From the NCBI GenBank assembly GCA_024763115.1, contig JANTGB010000016.1, positions 1 to 16,098 of the forward strand: DNA of 16,098 bases, read 5' to 3'. Source of the DNA: Desulfobulbaceae bacterium (GTDB lineage: Bacteria; Desulfobacterota; Desulfobulbia; Desulfobulbales; SURF-16). The notes under the pieces are model-generated. The model had not been told where the DNA came from. It did not search any database and saw only the letters and a list, made by a program, of their open reading frames with translations. The position numbers and the translations under genes are program-made. Positions 1 through 7,854 of this stretch are shown piece by piece. The stretch's first letter is position 1. The number at the start of each line of letters is the position of its first letter.

Positions 1-2441
1 GCATTGTAATGTTCCGGCACCAGATCCATACCCACTACCTTTTCTCCCTCATCAAGATTAAACAACTTAACCCCTTGCGTATTGCGACCGATTATCCGGT
101 TATCGGCCATGCTCATCCTGATAATCTTACCGCTGTTGGTAATCAGCATAATCTCATCATCATCCTTTACCTGGAGAGCGCCGACCAGTTTGCCGTTTCT
201 TTCACTGGCCTTGATGGCAATAACACCTTTGCCGCCTCTCTTGATCAGGCGATATTCTTCCACCGGACTTCTCTTGCCGAAACCGTTTTCCGTTACCACC
301 AGAATTGACTCGGTTGAAGCCAGAACCAGAACCCCGATCAGATAATCTTCCTCGCCTAATTTTATCCCCCTGACTCCGCTGGCCATCCTACCCATGGCCC
401 GCACATCGCTTTCTTTAAAACGAACAGCCATGCCATTATGGGAAACCAGGAGTATCTCGTTTTTACCACTAGTCAACACCGCAGAAATAATCTCATCATC
501 ATCACGGATTGTCAGGGCGATTTTGCCCATACGGCGGGGCCGGTCAAACTCCTGTAAAACGGTCTTTTTAACAATTCCCTTTTTAGTGACCATCATGATA
601 AAACATTCTTCATCATCGCTTATTTCAAAGCTCTTGACAGGTAGAATGGCAGCCAGTTTTTCTCCTTCGCTCAGCTCCAGCAGATTAACAATAGCCTTGC
701 CCCTGGCAATACGGCTGGCCTGGGGAATCTGGTAGACCTTGCGCCAGAACACCTTGCCGAGATTGGTAAAGAACAAAAACGTATCATGGGTTGAGGCCAG
801 GTAAAGATGGCTGACATAATCCTCTTCCGTGGTCTTTATTCCCTTGACTCCCTTGCCGCCCCTCCGCTGGGAACGGTAAAGATCAACCGGATTTCGTTTT
901 ATGTAACCGTCATGGGTGACTGTCACCACCATTTCTTCCTGCTGAATCAGATCTTCAGGCAATATTTCATCCGGGGCCTCGATTATTTCAGTGCGCCGGT
1001 CATCACCATACTGTTCTTTTATCTGGGTGAATTCTTCCCTTATTATCTGCAGAACCAGGGATTCATCAGCCAGAATTTCCTTAAATCTGGCTATCTTTTT
1101 TAATAATTCTTCCAGTTCACCGATAATCTTGTCCCGTTCCAGTCCGGTCAACTTCTGGAGCCGCATCTCCAGAATTGCCTGGGCCTGAATTTCCGAAAGC
1201 TCAAAACTACTCATCAGACCCTGTCTGGCCTCATTGGGATTTGCCGAGGCCCTTATCAGGGCGACAACTTCATCAAGATTGGTTATTGCTATTTTCAATC
1301 CTGAGAGAATATGGGCCTTTTCCTCGGCTTTTTTAAGATCAAAGGCAGTGCGCCGATAAATTACTGTCTTGCGGTGAAGAAGGAAATATTCAAGAATCTG
1401 CTTTAAATTAAGAACTTCCGGCTTATTATTGACAATGCTGAGCAGAATTATGCCATAGCTGCGCTGCAGCGGGGTCATCTTGTATAGCTGGTTTACCACC
1501 ACCTCCGGCACTTCATCCTTTTTCAGATCAAGAACAATCCGCATGCCATGGCGGTCTGATTCATCCCGTACCTCGGCAATGGAATCTATGCGCTTATCCT
1601 TAACAAGGCGGGCTATTTTCTCCACCAGCACCGCTTTATTCTGCTGATAGGGAATTTCAGTGATGATTATTGATTCCCGTTTCTTTTTATTTTTTTCAAC
1701 ATGATGCCGGGAACGCAGCAGGATACTGCCCCGTCCGGTTTCATAGGCCTCTCTTATTCCGGCCCTGCCGCAGATAAAGGCGCCGGTAGGAAAATCAGGG
1801 CCGCTGATATATTCCATCAACTTGCTTACCGTGATATTGGGATCATCAATCATGGCCATCAGGCCATCCATAATCTCGTTAAGATTATGAGGCGGTATAT
1901 TGGTGGCCATGCCCACCGCAATACCGGCGGAACCATTAATCAGCAGGTTGGGAATTTTAGCCGGAAAGACAACCGGCTCGCTTAAGGAATTATCGTAATT
2001 AGGAACAAAATCAACTGTATCTTTCTCTAGATCAGCAATCATTTCCTGATCTATCCTGGTCATCCGCGCTTCAGTGTAACGCATGGCTGCCGGTGAATCG
2101 CCATCCACGGAACCAAAGTTACCCTGGCCGTCCACCAGGGGATAACGCAGGGAAAAATCCTGGGCCATCCTGACAATGGTATCATAGGCTGCGGTATCGC
2201 CGTGAGGATGATACTTACCAATTACATCACCAACTATACGGGCTGATTTAAGATAGGGCCGGTTATGATAATTATTCAGTTCCCGCATGGCAAAAAGAGC
2301 CCGCCGGTGTACCGGCTTCAGGCCGTCCCGCACATCCGGCAGGGCCCGGCCTATTATGACGCTCATGGCGTAATCAAGATATGATTTACGCAGCTCTTTT
2401 TCTATGGAAATAGTTGGTGACTGTTCTTCTTGTTCCGTCAT
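1..2441 (-). CDS. gyrA: DNA gyrase subunit A, C-terminal end cut by window edge
   Basis: Breakage-reunion subunit of DNA gyrase, which with GyrB introduces negative supercoils using ATP. The frame is open from the ATG at 2439-2441 to the window edge, about 813 codons. N-terminal landmarks match E. coli numbering: R46-R47 in the PVHRR stretch, HPHGD at 78-82, Thr83, Asp87, and catalytic Tyr122 in AAMRYTE. The GyrA box QRRGGKG at residues 525-531 marks this as gyrase and not topoisomerase IV ParC. A second box-like IKRGGKGV lies near residues 733-740 in a later blade of the C-terminal pinwheel. The visible end reads DEGEKVVGMD, so only the final short, usually acidic tail should be missing. It lies downstream of gyrB on the same strand across a 279-bp repeat-rich spacer. 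Thr83 is the natural residue in many proteobacteria and is not by itself evidence of acquired quinolone resistance. Confidence 0.97.
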   Translation of the reverse strand, partial: MTEQEEQSPTISIEKELRKSYLDYAMSVIIGRALPDVRDGLKPVHRRALFAMRELNNYHNRPYLKSARIVGDVIGKYHPHGDTAAYDTIVRMAQDFSLRYPLVDGQGNFGSVDGDSPAAMRYTEARMTRIDQEMIADLEKDTVDFVPNYDNSLSEPVVFPAKIPNLLINGSAGIAVGMATNIPPHNLNEIMDGLMAMIDDPNITVSKLMEYISGPDFPTGAFICGRAGIREAYETGRGSILLRSRHHVEKNKKKRESIIITEIPYQQNKAVLVEKIARLVKDKRIDSIAEVRDESDRHGMRIVLDLKKDEVPEVVVNQLYKMTPLQRSYGIILLSIVNNKPEVLNLKQILEYFLLHRKTVIYRRTAFDLKKAEEKAHILSGLKIAITNLDEVVALIRASANPNEARQGLMSSFELSEIQAQAILEMRLQKLTGLERDKIIGELEELLKKIARFKEILADESLVLQIIREEFTQIKEQYGDDRRTEIIEAPDEILPEDLIQQEEMVVTVTHDGYIKRNPVDLYRSQRRGGKGVKGIKTTEEDYVSHLYLASTHDTFLFFTNLGKVFWRKVYQIPQASRIARGKAIVNLLELSEGEKLAAILPVKSFEISDDEECFIMMVTKKGIVKKTVLQEFDRPRRMGKIALTIRDDDEIISAVLTSGKNEILLVSHNGMAVRFKESDVRAMGRMASGVRGIKLGEEDYLIGVLVLASTESILVVTENGFGKRSPVEEYRLIKRGGKGVIAIKASERNGKLVGALQVKDDDEIMLITNSGKIIRMSMADNRIIGRNTQGVKLFNLDEGEKVVGMDLVPEHYN

Positions 2442-2483
2442 CTAATAAAAACCTCGTTATCTTTTCCGGAAATATTTTTTATC

Positions 2484-2506
2484 GCCTGCAGGCAGGCTCC
2501 TACGGG
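2484..2506. repeat. REP-like palindromic fragment in gyrB-gyrA spacer
   Basis: The 10-bp palindrome GCCTGCAGGC (2484-2493) is followed by AGGCTCCTACGGG. Read on the minus strand this gives GTAGGAGCC followed by CTGCCTGCAGGCGA, a layout like the GTAGGAGC-type REP sequences of many proteobacteria. It could be a degenerate repetitive extragenic palindrome. Only one copy is in the window, so repetitiveness is inferred from resemblance. Confidence 0.35.
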
Positions 2507-2524
2507 ATGTCTCAGGTATATTGC

Positions 2525-2583
2525 AGGTTGGGTTAAGGCGGTTAACGTGCACGAATTTTTTGAGTGATCCCTTAACCCAACCT
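2525..2583. repeat. Long inverted repeat (14-bp arms, 31-nt loop)
   Basis: Perfect 14-bp arms AGGTTGGGTTAAGG (2525-2538) and CCTTAACCCAACCT (2570-2583) enclose an AT-rich 31-nt loop. It sits between gyrB and gyrA, so it would be transcribed as a hairpin if the two genes share an mRNA. No T-run follows either arm, so it does not look like an intrinsic terminator. It is better read as a dispersed intergenic palindrome. Confidence 0.6.
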
Positions 2584-2605
2584 ACCATGTATATCAATTA
2601 GATGC

Positions 2606-2673
2606 GTAGGGTGCGTATCACGCACTATTTCTGGTTCCGGCATCATTTTTTTGGTGCATGATATGCACCCTAC
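2606..2673. repeat. Cloverleaf-like inverted repeat with two nested hairpins
   Basis: Outer 9-bp arms GTAGGGTGC (2606-2614) and GCACCCTAC (2665-2673) pair perfectly. Each arm also forms its own tight hairpin: GTGCGT-atc-ACGCAC (2611-2625) and GGTGCAT-gat-ATGCACC (2653-2669). The two nested 3-nt-loop hairpins inside larger complementary ends resemble bipartite REP/BIME units. It lies directly downstream of the gyrB stop on the gyrB-gyrA transcript and might affect mRNA stability, which is inference. Confidence 0.6.
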
Positions 2674-2720
2674 ACCTGATCGCGAAAAAATTCTGTGCCC
2701 TGTGAGAAGTTACTCTTTGC

Positions 2721-5117
2721 CTATATATCCAGTTCGGAAACTTCCAGGGCATGGTCATTAATAAATTCCCGTCTTGGTTCAACCTTATCTCCCATCAGGG
2801 TGGTAAAAATATCATCGGCATTTTCCGCGTCTTCAATTTTTACCTGGAGTAAAATACGCTGTCCGGGATCCATGGTAGTTTCCCAGAGCTGTTCGGGATT
2901 CATCTCACCCAAACCTTTATAGCGTTGCAGGGAACTGCCCTTGAATGATTCCTTTTTGATTTCTTCAAGCAGTTCCTGCCAGTCAGCCGCTTTTTTTTCA
3001 CTGCTTCTGGTTTTAATTACAAAAGATGTACTTAAAAATATCCTTATCCGGGGAAAAAGATTTATGGCTGAGCGGTATTCCGGGATAAGAGGAATCTTCG
3101 GGCCAATGGTGATTATGGTATGGGCCTTATCCTTGAAGGCGGCATCAAATTCATAACAACTGGGTTTCCAGCGACATGGCCTGATATTGCCCAGGATAAG
3201 ATTTCTGCCGACAAGTTTTTCCCGCAGTTCCCTGACAAAAATTTCATCTTTAAATTGATCCGCTGTTTTAATCTCTTCATCAAGGAGAAAATTTACCATA
3301 TCCAGCCAGATGTTCATTCTCTGTAAATAATCAACAATGCGTTTATAATTGGAAAGATCATGGAGAACAGACACCATTTCATCTTTTTCAATTGACCTGC
3401 CGTCGGCCGGTTGCACAACCAGCAATTCACTGGCGCGATTAAAAAAATACTTATTTAATTCATTATCATCAGCAAAAAACCGCTCTTTCTTGCCTCGGCC
3501 TATTCTATACAGGGGAGGCTGGGCAATATAAACATATCCATCTTCAATCAATGCCTGCATCTGCCGATAAAAAAAGGTCAGGAGCAGGGTACGGATATGG
3601 GCGCCGTCAACATCAGCATCAGTCATGATGATTATTTTATGATAACGCAGTTTTTCCTTTTCAAAATCATCCTTTCCTATCCCGGCGCCAAGCGCGGCAA
3701 TTATCTGTTTTATTTCTTCACTGGCCAGAATCCGGTCAAAACGGGCCTTTTCCACATTCATTATCTTGCCGCGTAAAGGCAAAATCGCCTGAAATGCCCT
3801 GTCTCTGCCCTGTTTGGCGCTGCCCCCGGCACTGTCACCCTCGACCAGAAAAATCTCCCTTTCCTCAGGTTTTTTGGATTGACACTCGGCCAGCTTGCCG
3901 GCCATGAGCAGATCAAGGCCGGAACCCTTTTTGCGGGAAAGTTCCTTGGCCCGGCGCGCCGCTTCCCGAGCCCTGGCTGCGTCAACCGCCTTGGACAGTA
4001 TCTTTCGGGCTATCTGGGGATTCTGTTCAAGATAAATGGATAATTTTTCATTGCAGATTGATTCAACAATTGATTTAACTTCACTGTTACCGAGCTTAGT
4101 CTTGGTCTGCCCTTCAAACTGGGGATTAGGCACCCGGACGGAAAGTACGCAGGTTATGCCCTCGCGAACATCATCACCACCAAGCTTTGCCTTTAGATTT
4201 TTGGGTACAACATCATCACTGGCATAGCGGTTAATACACTTGGTTAAAGCACCGCGAAAACCAGCCACATGGGAACCGCCTTCCCTGGTATGAATATTAT
4301 TCACAAAGGTAAAAAGCCGCTCTGAAAAACCATCAAAATACTGAAAGGCTATTTCCACCTGGACATCATCCTTTTCACCAGAAAAATAAATCGGTTTCGG
4401 ATGAATAATTGTTCTCTTGCGGTTTAAATATTCCACATAGGAAACAATGCCGCCCTTGTAGTGAAATTCATCATCAGCCCCGCTTCTTTCATCTTTTAAA
4501 ATAATTTTGACGTTTTTATTTAAAAAAGCAAGTTCGCGGAGACGGGACTGAATTATCTCATATTGAAAGGTTGTGGTTTCGGTAAAAATTGACCTGTCCG
4601 GCTTAAATCTTATTTTTGTCCCGCTTTTACTGGTCTCGCCGATAATTTTTACATCACTTTCTTTAATGCCGTATTTATAAGTTTGATAATAAACCTTGCC
4701 GTCTCTTCTCACCTCGGCTGAAGCTTCTTCACTTAAGGCATTTACCACGGAAACACCAACCCCGTGCAGACCGCCGGAAACCTTGTAGGTGGAATGATCA
4801 AATTTTCCCCCGGCATGCAGAGTACACATGACTAGTTCAAGGGCTGATATTTTTTCGGTTGGATGTTTTTCCGCCGGAATACCACGGCCGTTATCTTCAA
4901 CGGTTACGCTGTCATCCTGGTGAAAAGTTACCTTTATAACAGAGCAGTGTCCGGCTAACGCCTCATCAATACTGTTATCTACAACCTCGTAAACCAGATG
5001 ATGCAGACCTTCGATACTGGTGTTGCCGATATACATGGAAGGCCGTTTTCTAACGCCCTCAAGCCCGGTTAATACCTTAATCTGGCCGGCTCCGTATTTA
5101 TTCTGTTCTTTGCTCAC
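2721..5117 (-). CDS. gyrB: DNA gyrase subunit B
   Basis: ATPase subunit of DNA gyrase, 798 aa, close to the 804 aa of E. coli. The GHKL ATPase domain shows E44, D47 and N48 in YEVVDNSIDEA, the EDNGRGIP loop and the ATP lid GGLHGVGVSVVNAL. The TOPRIM domain shows E426 in EGDSAGG and the acidic metal ligands D500, D502, D504 in TDADVDG, followed by RYKGLGEM near the C-terminus. Between TOPRIM and the tail there is an insertion of roughly 160 residues, the long GyrB form typical of many proteobacteria. The start is a GTG (5115-5117) preceded by AGAGGA about 9 nt upstream. It lies 88 bp downstream of dnaN and upstream of gyrA on the same strand, with no recF between dnaN and gyrB. Confidence 0.98.
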   Translation of the reverse strand: MSKEQNKYGAGQIKVLTGLEGVRKRPSMYIGNTSIEGLHHLVYEVVDNSIDEALAGHCSVIKVTFHQDDSVTVEDNGRGIPAEKHPTEKISALELVMCTLHAGGKFDHSTYKVSGGLHGVGVSVVNALSEEASAEVRRDGKVYYQTYKYGIKESDVKIIGETSKSGTKIRFKPDRSIFTETTTFQYEIIQSRLRELAFLNKNVKIILKDERSGADDEFHYKGGIVSYVEYLNRKRTIIHPKPIYFSGEKDDVQVEIAFQYFDGFSERLFTFVNNIHTREGGSHVAGFRGALTKCINRYASDDVVPKNLKAKLGGDDVREGITCVLSVRVPNPQFEGQTKTKLGNSEVKSIVESICNEKLSIYLEQNPQIARKILSKAVDAARAREAARRAKELSRKKGSGLDLLMAGKLAECQSKKPEEREIFLVEGDSAGGSAKQGRDRAFQAILPLRGKIMNVEKARFDRILASEEIKQIIAALGAGIGKDDFEKEKLRYHKIIIMTDADVDGAHIRTLLLTFFYRQMQALIEDGYVYIAQPPLYRIGRGKKERFFADDNELNKYFFNRASELLVVQPADGRSIEKDEMVSVLHDLSNYKRIVDYLQRMNIWLDMVNFLLDEEIKTADQFKDEIFVRELREKLVGRNLILGNIRPCRWKPSCYEFDAAFKDKAHTIITIGPKIPLIPEYRSAINLFPRIRIFLSTSFVIKTRSSEKKAADWQELLEEIKKESFKGSSLQRYKGLGEMNPEQLWETTMDPGQRILLQVKIEDAENADDIFTTLMGDKVEPRREFINDHALEVSELDI

Positions 5118-5151
5118 TAAAGGTTTTCCTCTGATGTTTAATTGTATTTAT

Positions 5152-5201
5152 GTAACTGCTCACAGGGGCAGGATCGCTATGCGCACCTTCCTGTTTATTA
5201 C
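5152..5201. repeat. Partial GTAAC-ended element in dnaN-gyrB spacer
   Basis: The spacer begins GTAACTGCTCACA at 5152, identical over 13 bases to the left end of the complete element at 8968. It then diverges into an imperfect hairpin (AGGATCGC-TAT-GCGCACCTT) and ends near TTATTAC. No 8-bp flanking duplication is visible, so this is best taken as a remnant or solo end of the same family. It occupies the position where recF often sits. Confidence 0.4.
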
Positions 5202-5205
5202 TTCT

Positions 5206-6342
5206 CTATATCTCCATTGGCATAATAATACAGACAAAATCAGGATCAAGTTCCGACTCGACAAGACATGGACTTTCTTTGGAAGAGATAAAAATTTTTA
5301 TTTTTTTACTTTTCATTATCTGCAGGGAATCAATAAAATATCTGCTGTTAAATCCCACTGAAATAGGATCAGCCGGGAAATCTACGGCAATTTCTTCTTT
5401 AGCGTCACCCACATCCATACTCTCTGATGAAAGAAGAAGTTTATCTTTTTCCAGATTGAATTTAATTATATTAAATTCATCTTCAGCAAAGAGACTCATT
5501 CTCTTGACAGAAGAAAGTAGTAATATTCTATCTATCTCAAAATAAATGTCCCTGTTGATAATATTAATTATTGACTTAAACTGGGGAAAATCTCCATTCA
5601 TCAAACGGATAATATAAAGGGTGTCATCTGTTTTAAATACCGCCTGTTTTTCTTCCACTCCGAATAAAATTGTTTTTCCTTCATTTTCATCGCATAATTT
5701 TCTTACTTCCTGCATTCCTTTATGAGGAATAATTATTGTATTATCAAGCTGCAACTTATCTATATCACCTTCAATTTCCTGTTTCATAAGAGAAAGACGA
5801 TGACCATCGGAAGAAACAAAATTAAGATATTTTGTTCCATTTTCTTCAACTTTTTCAATAAGAATACCGGTCAGGGTAAATTGACTTTCATTGTCATGGG
5901 CAACTGAAAAAATAGTTTTATTTATTAAATCAAGCAGGGTTTCACCGGCTATTTTTGCTACATTTTCTTCATCATGTTCGGGAAAAACCGGAAATTCATC
6001 ACTTTCCATACCAGCCAGGCGAAAAAAACTGGAATCATCTGTTATTTTTGCCCAGTTATTTTCCATTATTTCCAAATGAATATGATCTGAACTCAATTCT
6101 CTGATAATTTCAAAAAGTTTTTTGGCCGGCAGAGTAATTATTCCTGGAGAAATAACTTCAGCAGGAATCTGTTTTTTTATACCTATTTCAAGATCGGTAG
6201 CAGTTAAAATTATTCCGTCATTAACTGATTCCAGCAAAACATTCGCTAAAATGGGCATGGCACCTTTTTTTGTGGTAATTCCCTGCACGACTGACATACC
6301 GTCAAGAAAATCATCTCTGGCTATATTTACGATAAGAGGCAT
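5206..6342 (-). CDS. dnaN: DNA polymerase III beta subunit (sliding clamp)
   Basis: Ring-shaped processivity clamp that tethers DNA polymerase III to DNA, 378 aa, slightly longer than the usual 366-375. The N-terminus carries the family pattern: a DFLDGMSVVQGITTKKGAMPIL stretch corresponds to the conserved region ending in MPILSNVLLE in other clamps. The C-terminus ends IIMPMEI, matching the usual PMR-type end that lines the partner-binding pocket. Three repeated clamp folds are expected from the length. The ATG is preceded by AAGGA eight bases upstream, supporting this start. Codon use is AT-rich. The gene is the first of a minus-strand dnaN-gyrB-gyrA run and is transcribed out of the AT-rich candidate origin spacer. 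Confidence 0.97.
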   Translation of the reverse strand: MPLIVNIARDDFLDGMSVVQGITTKKGAMPILANVLLESVNDGIILTATDLEIGIKKQIPAEVISPGIITLPAKKLFEIIRELSSDHIHLEIMENNWAKITDDSSFFRLAGMESDEFPVFPEHDEENVAKIAGETLLDLINKTIFSVAHDNESQFTLTGILIEKVEENGTKYLNFVSSDGHRLSLMKQEIEGDIDKLQLDNTIIIPHKGMQEVRKLCDENEGKTILFGVEEKQAVFKTDDTLYIIRLMNGDFPQFKSIINIINRDIYFEIDRILLLSSVKRMSLFAEDEFNIIKFNLEKDKLLLSSESMDVGDAKEEIAVDFPADPISVGFNSRYFIDSLQIMKSKKIKIFISSKESPCLVESELDPDFVCIIMPMEI

Positions 6343-6723
6343 TATTTACATCCTTAAGGGCATTATTTTATAGTTTTCCCAAATCCATAATTATTTATAT
6401 AAATTTATATTTAAATAAATTAAAATTATTAAGATTGTTAATTTGTTTAAATATAAGTTAACTTATTTAAATAAATAATTTTTTTATCAACTTAGGTATT
6501 TTTGAAAAATGTGTGAAAAAGATAATTTTAAGTTATCAACAATAGTTTAAAAAATTTTCAACACATTTATCAACAATAGAAAATAAGGATTGAAAAGAGA
6601 AAATTTTACGACTTATTTTTTTGTTAATTAAAGTATGACAATTTTAGTTTAAAAAGGAGAATTATTCAATGAATTTAATAATAAAAAAACTTCATAAATT
6701 AAGGATGTAAAGAAGAAAATTTT
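6343..6723. other. AT-rich spacer with DnaA-box-like sites, candidate oriC
   Basis: This 381-bp divergent spacer between dnaN and a serine hydrolase gene is extremely AT-rich. It holds four same-strand sites close to the DnaA box TTATCCACA: TTATCAACT (6484-6492), TTATCAACA (6533-6541), TTTTCAACA (6555-6563) and TTATCAACA (6567-6575). Next to them, at about 6395-6485, lies a run of A/T including the palindrome ATAAGTTAACTTAT, which could serve as an unwinding element. Origins commonly lie beside dnaA or dnaN, and dnaN is adjacent here. The spacer must also hold the dnaN promoter and that of the plus-strand gene. None of the four sites is the perfect consensus, so the call is tentative. Confidence 0.45.
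6669..6710 (+). CDS. Possible 13-codon leader ORF
   Basis: An ATG at 6669 follows AAAAAGGAGAA with about 10-nt spacing, the best ribosome-binding site in the spacer, and opens a 13-codon frame (MNLIIKKLHKLRM) ending in TAA at 6708-6710. The serine hydrolase ATG comes 13 bases later behind only a weak AAGAAG. The arrangement suggests a leader peptide or translational coupling. The peptide is so short that chance is a real possibility. Confidence 0.25.
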   Translation: MNLIIKKLHKLRM

Positions 6724-7854
6724 ATGGAAGTAAATAAAAATTTTTTTTCTAATCTCAAAAAAAAATTAAATATTATTTTTGCCGGGGCACTTGAATTTAA
6801 AGTTTTTCCCGGAGCAGCGGTAGGGGCTGTTGTGGGCAAGGGGAAAAAAGAAAAATATTGTTCCGTATTTGGTCGACTTTCCCCTTTGCCGGAATATAAA
6901 AATTTATCTTCAGAAGTATATTATGACCTGGCTTCCCTGACAAAACCATTAGCTTCAACCCTTGCAGTTCTCTGTCTGATTAAAGAAAAAAAATTAGCTC
7001 TTTCCCATACTCTTGATGATCTTCTTGAACAGGATATTGACAGGGAAAAAAGAAAAATAACCCTGTTTCATCTTTTAAATCATTGTTCGGGGCTTCCGGC
7101 TCATAGATATTATCATCATGAACTGCTTGAATATCCCCGAAATGAGCGCATATTAAAGCTTGTTTCCCTGATATGCGCGGAACCGCTTACCAGTGAACCG
7201 GGACGCTTTTCTGTTTACAGTGATCTTGGTTTTATGCTTATAGGCCGCATTGTTGAGATAAAATCAGGAAAAAAACTTTCAGAATATGTTGAAGAGAAAA
7301 TTTATAATCCTTTAGGATTGGCTGATGATATTTTTTTTAATGATGTTGACAAGATAAGAAGAGGAATTTACGCGCCAACCGCAAATTGTCCCTGGCGGAA
7401 AAAAATAATATGCGGTCAGGTTCATGATGATAACTGCTTTGCCCTGGGCGGAGTGGCCGGACATGCCGGTTTATTTGCCAATATCAGGGGAGTGCTTGAG
7501 CTGGTCTGTTTTTTGTCTGACTGCCGGCAGGATAAAGCAGGTCTGGAAAGTTTTAATAATGATGATTTAAGAAAATTTTTAATAAAGCAGGATAAGATAA
7601 AAGAAAGTACATGGGCCCTTGGCTTTGATACTCCTTCAGCAAAGGGGTCTAGCGCGGGAAAATTTATATCAGCTACAAGTGTCGGTCATCTGGGTTTTAC
7701 CGGAACTTCTTTCTGGATAGATCCTGTTCGCGATCTGGTGATTGTTTTACTTACCAACCGGATTCATCCTGATCCAGCCGATGAGCGGATAAAAGAATTT
7801 CGCCCTCTTTTTCATGATACAATTATCGGTACTCTGGATAAAGAGACAAGATAG
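6724..7854 (+). CDS. Serine hydrolase, beta-lactamase/PBP-like (class C family)
   Basis: 376-aa member of the beta-lactamase (PF00144) superfamily, which includes class C beta-lactamases, D-alanyl-D-alanine peptidases and esterases. The catalytic Ser-x-x-Lys is S71-L-T-K74 in YDLASLTKPL. The second motif is Y165-S-D167 (Tyr-x-Asn/Asp position). The third, KTG-like, motif is H322-L-G324 followed by FTGTSFWIDP. No cleavable signal peptide or membrane helix is evident at the N-terminus (a Lys/Phe/Asn-rich start), so a cytoplasmic location or unconventional export must be considered. Substrate cannot be told from sequence; esterase or peptidoglycan-related peptidase are both possible. It diverges from dnaN and its 3' end overlaps the convergent mtnA-type gene by 32 bp. 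Codon use is AT-rich, particularly in the first 100 codons. Confidence 0.85.
   Translation: MEVNKNFFSNLKKKLNIIFAGALEFKVFPGAAVGAVVGKGKKEKYCSVFGRLSPLPEYKNLSSEVYYDLASLTKPLASTLAVLCLIKEKKLALSHTLDDLLEQDIDREKRKITLFHLLNHCSGLPAHRYYHHELLEYPRNERILKLVSLICAEPLTSEPGRFSVYSDLGFMLIGRIVEIKSGKKLSEYVEEKIYNPLGLADDIFFNDVDKIRRGIYAPTANCPWRKKIICGQVHDDNCFALGGVAGHAGLFANIRGVLELVCFLSDCRQDKAGLESFNNDDLRKFLIKQDKIKESTWALGFDTPSAKGSSAGKFISATSVGHLGFTGTSFWIDPVRDLVIVLLTNRIHPDPADERIKEFRPLFHDTIIGTLDKETR

Noticed and set aside
1..2441. Thr at GyrA position 83 as a quinolone-resistance mutation
   Set aside because: Thr or Ser at this position is a normal wild-type state in many bacteria, and Asp87 is unchanged.
2525..2583. Intrinsic terminator between gyrB and gyrA
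   Set aside because: The 31-nt loop is large and no T-run follows either arm on the minus strand.
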